A DNA stretch of 13,160 nt. Source: Bryobacterales bacterium. GTDB lineage: Bacteria > Acidobacteriota > Terriglobia > Bryobacterales > Bryobacteraceae. The DNA lies in contig JANXQZ010000386.1 of NCBI GenBank assembly GCA_025353235.1, positions 1 to 13,160 on the forward strand, read 5' to 3'. Both the position numbers and the translations under genes were made by a program. This document shows, one piece after another, positions 6,472 through 11,986 of this stretch (positions within the stretch are counted from its first letter, which is position 1; the number at the start of each line of letters is the position of its first letter). The notes under the pieces are model-generated. The model worked only from the letters and a program-made list of their open reading frames with translations. It searched no databases and was not told where the DNA came from.

Positions 6472-7422
6472 ATGACTCTCGCTGCGGCATGTCCGCCGTT
6501 TGCCCGTTCCGGCTCCTCCGATCTGCTGAGCCTCATCGGCAACACTCCGCTGATCCCTCTGGAGCGCATGGCCGCGGACCTGCCGGGCGTATGGATTTTT
6601 GGCAAGGCGGAATACTTCAATCCTGGCGGCTCGGTCAAGGATCGCGCTGCCCTCAATATGATTTTAGAGGGAGAGCGATCGGGCCTGCTCACTCCGGGCA
6701 AGACGATTCTGGATGCCACCAGCGGCAACACCGGAATCGCGTACGCGATGATCGGTGCTTATAAGGGCTACAAGGTGAAGCTTTGCCTGCCAAAAAACGC
6801 GTCGATGGAGCGCAAGCACATGCTGAAGGCGTACGGCGCGGAGATGCTGTTCTCCGACCCCGCCGAAGGCTCGGACGGAGCGATTCGCCTCTGCCGCGAG
6901 GTCTACAGTGCAGATCCGGAGCGCTATTTTTATCCCGACCAGTACAACAATCCCGCCAATTGGAAAGCTCACTACAACGGCACCGCTCTCGAGATAATCG
7001 CGCAAACCGAAGGACGGATCACGCACTTTGTTTCAGCCATGGGGACCAGCGGAACGTTCATGGGCACCACTCGCCGTTTGCGCCGCGATATGCCGCAAGT
7101 GAAATGCATTTCGGCCCAGCCGAATTCCGGGTTCCACGGTTTGGAAGGCTTGAAGCACATGCCAACGGCCATCGTGCCTGGCATTTACGATGCTGGTTTG
7201 GCAGACGAGAACGTGTGGATCGACACGGACGACGCTTATGAGATGACGCGCCGCATGGCCCGCGAGGAGGCTCTTCTGGTTGGCATTTCGGCTGGAGCCA
7301 ATCTTGTGGCCGCGAGAATGGTCGGGCTCCGACTCGTAGAAGCGGGCCAGAAAGGCGTCATCGTCACCATCCTCTGCGATGGCGCGGAAAAGTATTTAAG
7401 CGAACTATTCTGGAATGATTAA
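6472..7422 (+). CDS. cysM: Cysteine synthase, CysM type, probably using a protein-bound sulfur donor
   Basis: A 316-residue PLP enzyme of the cysteine synthase family (fold type II). It replaces the leaving group of an activated serine with sulfur to make cysteine. Visible features: IGNTPL (22-27), PLP lysine K56 in GGSVKDR, TSGNTG (83-88) binding substrate and cofactor, the phosphate-binding GTSGTFMG (191-198) and GISAGA (271-276). The overall pattern, with NPANWKAHYNGT (160-171), follows mycobacterial CysM, which takes O-phosphoserine and the thiocarboxylate of the carrier CysO. The neighbouring JAMM and CysO-like genes support the same use here. At the position of CysM Arg220, which selects phosphoserine, there is K228. 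The ATG at 6472 is the only standard start and leaves 15 extra N-terminal residues. The strong ribosome site lies unusually far upstream. The stop overlaps the next gene by 8 bases. Confidence 0.88.
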   Translation: MTLAAACPPFARSGSSDLLSLIGNTPLIPLERMAADLPGVWIFGKAEYFNPGGSVKDRAALNMILEGERSGLLTPGKTILDATSGNTGIAYAMIGAYKGYKVKLCLPKNASMERKHMLKAYGAEMLFSDPAEGSDGAIRLCREVYSADPERYFYPDQYNNPANWKAHYNGTALEIIAQTEGRITHFVSAMGTSGTFMGTTRRLRRDMPQVKCISAQPNSGFHGLEGLKHMPTAIVPGIYDAGLADENVWIDTDDAYEMTRRMAREEALLVGISAGANLVAARMVGLRLVEAGQKGVIVTILCDGAEKYLSELFWND

Positions 7423-7822
7423 GATCGAAAAAGACGCCTGGGAAATCATGGTTTCTCATGTGCGGCAAACCTACCCGAAAGAAGGCTGCGGCGTGATGAT
7501 CGGCGTCGGCGGCACCGTCACACAAGCCGTTCCTCTGCCAAACGCATTCACGGGTGCGCAGGAAGATTTCTTCACGATTGACCCGGAAGATCTTCGGCGC
7601 ACGGACGATCAGGCGCGTCGCGAAGGAATGGGGGTCATTGGCATTTTTCATTCGCACCCCGATTGCGACGCGTATTTTTCGAAGCGGGATCTGGAGCATT
7701 CCTGCCCCTGGTTTTCGTATGTCGTACTCTCGATAAAGAAAGGCAGCTTCGATCACGCCAACAGCTATCGGCCGGATTTTGACCAGACCGAAGCTCCCAA
7801 GGAAGAACTGATTTATGGCTAA
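7415..7822 (+). CDS. mec: JAMM/MPN+ metallopeptidase (M67), Mec-like
   Basis: A 135-residue zinc-dependent isopeptidase/peptidase. The full JAMM signature is present: the upstream glutamate E23 (PKEGCG) and H79-S-H81-x7-S89-x2-D92 with exact canonical spacing. It is close in size to mycobacterial Mec, which releases cysteine from the CysO-cysteine adduct. It lies between the cysteine synthase gene and the carrier/E1/rhodanese gene, with ATG 7415 inside the end of cysM and its own stop inside the start of the next gene, which points to translational coupling and a shared job. The expected role is to cut the new C-terminal Cys from the Gly-Gly of the carrier. It could also cut after the internal Gly-Gly of the fused downstream protein. 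Both roles are inferred from the family and context. Confidence 0.88.
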   Translation: MIKIEKDAWEIMVSHVRQTYPKEGCGVMIGVGGTVTQAVPLPNAFTGAQEDFFTIDPEDLRRTDDQARREGMGVIGIFHSHPDCDAYFSKRDLEHSCPWFSYVVLSIKKGSFDHANSYRPDFDQTEAPKEELIYG

Positions 7823-9251
7823 GATTTTGATACCGACTCCCCTGCGCCAATTCGTCGAGCAGAAGGACTCCGTGGAACTGAGCGGTGCCACCGTGGGGGA
7901 AGCGCTCGGGGCGCTCACGTCTCAGTACAGCGACCTCCGCCGTCATCTGTACAACGATGCTGGCAAGTTGCGCAGTTTCGTAAACGTGTACGTGAACGAC
8001 GAAGATATCCGGTATCTGGAAAAAGACGCCACTCCGGTGAAGGACAGCGATACTATCTCGATCGTTCCGAGTATTGCGGGCGGGACGGCTGGAGTGGCGG
8101 AGCCTCCGGTGCTGTTAAGCAAGGAAGAAATCCTGCGGTATAGCCGTCATCTGATCATGCCAGAAGTGGGCATGGAAGGCCAGCTCAAGCTGAAAAGTGC
8201 GAAGGTCTGTCTGATTGGAACTGGCGGACTTGGCGCGCCGCTCGGGCTGTATCTGGCTGCGGCTGGCGTGGGGCGAATCGGGCTAGTGGATTTCGATGTG
8301 GTGGACTACAGCAATTTGCAGCGGCAGGTTATTCACGGGACGAAGGACGTCGGACGCAAGAAGCTCGACTCCGCTGCTGAGTCAATGCTCGATATCAACC
8401 CTTTCTTGCAAATCGATCGACATGAAGTGGCGCTCACCAGCGAGAACGCGCTCGATATCTTGAAGGACTACGACATCGTTGTGGACGGCACCGACAATTT
8501 CCCCACCCGGTACTTGGTTAACGACGCCTGCGTTTTGCTGGGCAAGCCGAACGTGTACGGCTCCATTTTTCGTTTCGAAGGCCAAGCCACCGTGTTCGCT
8601 TACGAGGACGGACCCTGCTATCGGTGCCTGTATCCCGAACCGCCGCCTCCCGGTCTGGTCCCAAGCTGCGCCGAGGGCGGAGTGCTGGGGATCTTGCCAG
8701 GCACCATCGGTCTAATTCAAGCTACGGAAACCGTCAAGCTGATCCTCGGGATTGGCAAACCTTTAGTGGGGCGGCTATTGCTTTACGATGCGCTCGACAT
8801 GAAATTTCGCGAACTGAAACTGCGCAGGAACCCCGAGTGCCCAATTTGCGGGGATCACCCGACCATTCGCGAGCTGATCGATTATCAGCAGTTCTGCGGG
8901 GTTCCCCATCAAACGGCAGAGCCAGCGTTTGTGGAAGGCGATATCGATCCAGTAGAGGTTAAGGCCAAGATCGACCGGCACGATTCATTCGTCTTAATCG
9001 ATGTGCGCGAGCCGCACGAGTATCAGATTTGCCGCATCCCCTATGCGAAGCTGATCCCGCTCGGCGAGCTGCCGAAACGACTTCAGGAGTTGAACCCGGC
9101 TGATGAAATCGTTGCTCACTGCAAGAGCGGCGCACGCAGCGCGAAAGCAATCGAATTCTTGAAGCAATCAGGGTTTCGCAAGCTGCGGAATATGAAGGGC
9201 GGCATTCTCGCTTGGAGCGATAAGGTTGACCCGAGCGTTCCCAAATATTAG
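7815..9251 (+). CDS. CysO-like sulfur carrier fused to MoeB/ThiF E1 enzyme and rhodanese domain
   Basis: A 478-residue three-domain protein. Residues 1-90 are a ubiquitin-fold carrier closely resembling mycobacterial CysO, with GKLRSFVNVYVNDEDIR (50-66) and a SIAGG ending at 86-90. Residues 91-100 are a short linker. Residues 101-350 are a MoeB/ThiF-type adenylyltransferase: nucleotide loop GTGGLG (135-140), DFDVVD..NLQRQ (159-171), DGTDN (224-228), zinc cysteines C268/C271 and C342/C345, and C285 in the PSCAEGG loop. Residues 375-478 are a rhodanese domain with active-site loop CKSGARS at C436. The expected chemistry is adenylation of the carrier C-terminus, then transfer of rhodanese persulfide sulfur to give a thiocarboxylate for the CysM neighbour. 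The Gly-Gly is internal, so the carrier must be cut free or work differently. E1-rhodanese fusions of the MoeZ/MOCS3 type are well known. The added carrier is the unusual part. The start overlaps the JAMM gene by 8 bases. Confidence 0.9.
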   Translation: MAKILIPTPLRQFVEQKDSVELSGATVGEALGALTSQYSDLRRHLYNDAGKLRSFVNVYVNDEDIRYLEKDATPVKDSDTISIVPSIAGGTAGVAEPPVLLSKEEILRYSRHLIMPEVGMEGQLKLKSAKVCLIGTGGLGAPLGLYLAAAGVGRIGLVDFDVVDYSNLQRQVIHGTKDVGRKKLDSAAESMLDINPFLQIDRHEVALTSENALDILKDYDIVVDGTDNFPTRYLVNDACVLLGKPNVYGSIFRFEGQATVFAYEDGPCYRCLYPEPPPPGLVPSCAEGGVLGILPGTIGLIQATETVKLILGIGKPLVGRLLLYDALDMKFRELKLRRNPECPICGDHPTIRELIDYQQFCGVPHQTAEPAFVEGDIDPVEVKAKIDRHDSFVLIDVREPHEYQICRIPYAKLIPLGELPKRLQELNPADEIVAHCKSGARSAKAIEFLKQSGFRKLRNMKGGILAWSDKVDPSVPKY

Positions 9252-9285
9252 CTGAGCAGCACCCAGTGTAACCTGTACAACTTAG

Positions 9286-9304
9286 AAATGCTCGTGTGGC
9301 ATTT
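9286..9304 (+). terminator. Weak stem-loop after the cysteine operon
   Basis: AAATGC (9286-9291) and GCATTT (9299-9304) form a perfect 6-bp stem around a 7-base loop, followed by TCTT. The stem is AT-rich and the T-tract poor, so this is at best a weak terminator between the fusion gene and the glycosidase. The remaining bases of this 142-base gap show no clear promoter. Confidence 0.3.
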
Positions 9305-9393
9305 TCTTGAAATAAAAACCTTTGTCTATTCACTAGAGTTGCAGAGCGATTAGCGAGACTAAGTATTCGCAATCGGTTTTGACTTGCATTGAG

Positions 9394-11445
9394 ATGATAA
9401 AAGTTTTTCTAACATTACTCGCGCTTATATCCATCTCACAGGCCGAGCAGGCCTTTAAGTACGATTACGACCAGTCTCAGAACCGCTGGACTCTGGCGAA
9501 CGGAGTGGTCTCTGCCGTTGTAGAGCTGACCCCTGCGGGAATTTTTCAACTCGTTCAGGCCGGTCTACCCGGCAAGCTTTGGCAGGCGCCCGCCAATTCG
9601 GTTTCGTCGCCGCTCCGATTCTCGGTCGACAATCAAACGTTTGACGGCAGCACCCAGTACTCGCTAGTGGAACAGCACACGGAGACCACCAGTCGCAATG
9701 GCATGCGCCAAGTGATCCTGCTCCAGGCTGCTAGCGGCGCCATTCAAGTACAAGTAAACTTCGACTTGTTCGTGGGCCAGCCGGTCGTCCGCATTCGAAG
9801 CGTGATCAAGAATATCTCGTCTAGCCCCGTCGCCATTACTTCAGCCGACATGCTGCCGCTGACGTTCTCCGAGGCTGGGTCTCCATTCCGGGCATTCGTG
9901 GTGAATCAGTGGGTGATAGCGTCTCGGGACCTGGACTTTCAGACCACGCAATCAACCTTGAATTCAGATGGCACGCCACTAACCATCAACTCTGGCGCGC
10001 ATGGAAATCAGGTCTCCTGGGTGGCCCTGCGCGATTCGGCGAATCGCGGCATCTTCGCCGGATGGGAATTCAACGGGCGCAGCGGCGCGACCGTGCGTCA
10101 ATCTGAGGCCGAAGCTCAACTTGCCTTCAGCGTCCCAATCGACAGTTTGCATCACCCTGTCCCGCCAGGAGGCAGTTTCTATGTGCCAGCCGGCTTTATC
10201 GGCTTTTATCAAGGCGATTGGGACGAGGCTGGCTATCGGACGCAGCGATTCGTGGAAGCCGCTCTCGCCAAGCCCGCTCCGGATCTCCAGCGCTTCCCGT
10301 ATATGAGCTGGGATTCTTGGGGATTTCAAGAACAATTCGACGAAACCATCCTGAGACGAAACGCGCAAATCGCGGCCGACCTCGGAGTAGAACTCCTCAT
10401 CGTGGATTTGGGGTGGGCCAAGCAGATCGGGGACTGGCACGCCGACCCGGCCAAATTTCCGAACGGCCTCAAGGCGTTTGCCGATTATGTGCATGCGCTG
10501 GGGATGAAGTTCGGCGTGCACCTGACTCCCGCCGAGGCGTCTCCCAATTCGCCAATCCTGCAAGTAAATCCTGACTGGACGTCATCGGAGAGCGATCACT
10601 ACTTCGGATCACTCTCCTTGTGCCTCGCGCACGCCCCGGTGAAAAACTGGGTGGTGAATGAGATTGTTCGCGTAATCGACGAATACAGCGTGGACTGGAT
10701 TCTGCAAGACGGCGAAAACATGGTTAAGACTTGCAATAAGACCACGCATACGCACGATGCGGCGGACAGCAACTATGCGAACTCGGTAGAAGGGATTGAT
10801 TCCGTAGTGGAGGAGGTGCTTCGCCAGCGCCCGGACGTCTCCTGGGAAAATTGCGAGAACGGCGGCAACATGATGACGTTCAAGATGGTGCAAAACTATG
10901 TCACGTCCATCACCAATGACGCTTCCGGCGCGCTAGGTTCTCGACAAGGCGTGTTCGGGGCCACGTATCCTTTTCCTCCTCGCTTCGCTGACAGATATTC
11001 GCCAGAGGTCCCGTCGTCCACATACAATACTCAGAGCTACATGTTCGGCGGGCCGTGGCATTTGATGAATCAATTGGACCAAATGACATCGGACCAGCTT
11101 TCCTTCGCCTCGTGGGAGATTGGGGCATACAAGCAGTCTCGCGGCGACATACGCGAAGGCAAAGTTTTCCATCTCACCGCCGCCCCAGGACCGGGCAGGA
11201 TCGACGCGATTGAGAGCGTGTACCTCGGGTTGAACGCAGTATCGATTGTGACGCGCGAAGGCGGCACTGCCGATACGTTCCTGCTCAAACTGAGAGGGCT
11301 CACAGCGGCTCGAGTGTACCAAGTGCACTTCCAAAACGACTCTCGAACGCTGAGCATGACCGGGCAGCAATTGTTGACCGATGGCGTACTCGTGAACTTG
11401 CCGGATCCGCAAAGCTCTGAAATTGTCTATGCGGCGCGCCAGTAA
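9394..11445 (+). CDS. Secreted GH36/melibiase-like glycoside hydrolase
   Basis: A 683-residue protein from ATG 9394 (TTG 9379 would add five residues). A signal peptide covers about residues 1-17 (hydrophobic core LTLLALISIS, likely cleavage after SQA), so it acts outside the cytoplasm. A beta-rich N-terminal domain of about 290 residues is followed by a TIM-barrel with MSWDSWG (304-310), IVDLGW (336-341), FGVHLTP (373-379) and SVDWILQDGE (432-441). In GH36 enzymes the last of these carries the nucleophile, here probably D439. A beta-domain closes the protein. This arrangement and the PFPPRFADRY segment (526-535) fit alpha-galactosidase-like family GH36 (melibiase). The sequence after the nucleophile, ENCENGGNMMTF and TSITND, departs from the usual GGGRFD..TSD pattern, so the acid/base residue is uncertain (D509 is a candidate). 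The substrate is unknown. The upstream ribosome site is weak, and the gene appears to stand alone. Confidence 0.78.
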   Translation: MIKVFLTLLALISISQAEQAFKYDYDQSQNRWTLANGVVSAVVELTPAGIFQLVQAGLPGKLWQAPANSVSSPLRFSVDNQTFDGSTQYSLVEQHTETTSRNGMRQVILLQAASGAIQVQVNFDLFVGQPVVRIRSVIKNISSSPVAITSADMLPLTFSEAGSPFRAFVVNQWVIASRDLDFQTTQSTLNSDGTPLTINSGAHGNQVSWVALRDSANRGIFAGWEFNGRSGATVRQSEAEAQLAFSVPIDSLHHPVPPGGSFYVPAGFIGFYQGDWDEAGYRTQRFVEAALAKPAPDLQRFPYMSWDSWGFQEQFDETILRRNAQIAADLGVELLIVDLGWAKQIGDWHADPAKFPNGLKAFADYVHALGMKFGVHLTPAEASPNSPILQVNPDWTSSESDHYFGSLSLCLAHAPVKNWVVNEIVRVIDEYSVDWILQDGENMVKTCNKTTHTHDAADSNYANSVEGIDSVVEEVLRQRPDVSWENCENGGNMMTFKMVQNYVTSITNDASGALGSRQGVFGATYPFPPRFADRYSPEVPSSTYNTQSYMFGGPWHLMNQLDQMTSDQLSFASWEIGAYKQSRGDIREGKVFHLTAAPGPGRIDAIESVYLGLNAVSIVTREGGTADTFLLKLRGLTAARVYQVHFQNDSRTLSMTGQQLLTDGVLVNLPDPQSSEIVYAARQ

Positions 11446-11504
11446 GATCGACACTCTCCGGCATCCGCTCCCTCACGGTCACGGCTCAGCTTGAGAATTT
11501 ATTC

Positions 11505-11523
11505 GCCGACGCACAAGTCCGGC
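11505..11523 (+). terminator. Bulged hairpin between the glycosidase and rpsO
   Basis: GCCGAC (11505-11510) pairs with GTCCGGC (11517-11523) with one bulged C and a six-base loop. GTATGTTATTCT follows, a broken T-rich stretch. It could end glycosidase transcription or be part of the rpsO leader. The 140-base gap also holds an AT-rich run, AGTATAAAAA (11541-11550), containing a -10-like TATAAA without a matching -35. Confidence 0.28.
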
Positions 11524-11585
11524 GTATGTTATTCTGAAAAAGTATAAAAAGAGATTAAGTTAAGACGAGGAGTATTTTTTCGAGC

Positions 11586-11855
11586 ATGGCACTGGCGGCT
11601 GAAGTTAAAACGGGCATCGTAGCGAAGCACCGGATCCACAAGACGGATGTTGGGTCGCCAGAAGTTCAGGTAGCGATTCTGAGCCATCGTATTTTACAGC
11701 TCAACGATCATTTCAAGACGCATCAGAAGGACCATCACTCGCGGCGCGGATTGCTGCTGATGGTGGCACAACGGCGTCGTCTCTTGAAATACCTGAAAAG
11801 CCGGAACCCGGACAGATACAAGAACCTGATCCAAACCTTAGGTATTCGCCGCTAG
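11586..11855 (+). CDS. rpsO: 30S ribosomal protein S15
   Basis: An 89-residue protein of normal S15 length. It binds 16S rRNA in the central domain of the small subunit and makes a bridge to the large subunit. Landmarks are [13 protein letters not shown] (21-33), the conserved [11 protein letters not shown] region (about 45-55) and RRRLLKYL, ending LGIRR. The order rpsO then pnp is one of the most conserved bacterial gene pairs and supports both calls. A GAGGAG at 11567-11572 is the likely ribosome site, though 13 bases from the ATG, with a T-run between. S15 commonly represses its own mRNA by binding the leader. The leader here may do so, but no known S15-binding motif was firmly recognised. 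Confidence 0.97.
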   Translation: MALAAEVKTGIVAKHRIHKTDVGSPEVQVAILSHRILQLNDHFKTHQKDHHSRRGLLLMVAQRRRLLKYLKSRNPDRYKNLIQTLGIRR

Positions 11856-11902
11856 GCGCTACGCAGCTTGGGTTTGGTACGGCAAACCGCCTTGGTGGGC
11901 GG
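11831..11902 (+). other. Competing hairpins at the end of rpsO and in the rpsO-pnp spacer
   Basis: GGTTTG (11871-11876) can pair with CAAACC (11883-11888), or one base longer as GGTTTGG with CCAAACC (11831-11837) inside the last rpsO codons. CCGCC (11887-11891) pairs with GGCGG (11898-11902) around a six-base loop and shares two bases with the first stem. The structures exclude one another. None is followed by a T-run, so they look like RNA-processing or attenuation elements more than a terminator. This is inferred from base pairing only. Confidence 0.35.
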
Positions 11903-11945
11903 CTCCCTTCCAGTTCTATCGCTCCAGTCTCCTCTTAATCCTTTG

Positions 11946-11980
11946 CGGACGGAACGGAAAGTTCCGTCTGGAGTAAAGGA
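11946..11980 (+). promoter_or_regulatory. Stem-loop adjoining the pnp ribosome binding site
   Basis: GACGGAAC (11948-11955) and GTTCCGTC (11961-11968) form a perfect 8-bp stem with a GGAAA loop, extended to 10 bp by a G-U and a C-G pair (11946-11970). Four bases later comes AAAGGA (11975-11980), six bases from ATG 11987. In E. coli, PNPase limits its own synthesis through an RNase III-cut leader stem-loop. This hairpin is in a comparable place, though much shorter. Confidence 0.55.
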
Positions 11981-11986
11981 CATAAG

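Noticed and set aside
6260..6490. Alternative minus-strand frame at the start of the glycosyltransferase, with an ATG at 6490, as sign of a frameshifted longer gene
   Set aside because: The resulting peptide is Arg/His-rich without GT2 features, while the TTG 6429 frame begins with a perfect GT2 N-terminus.
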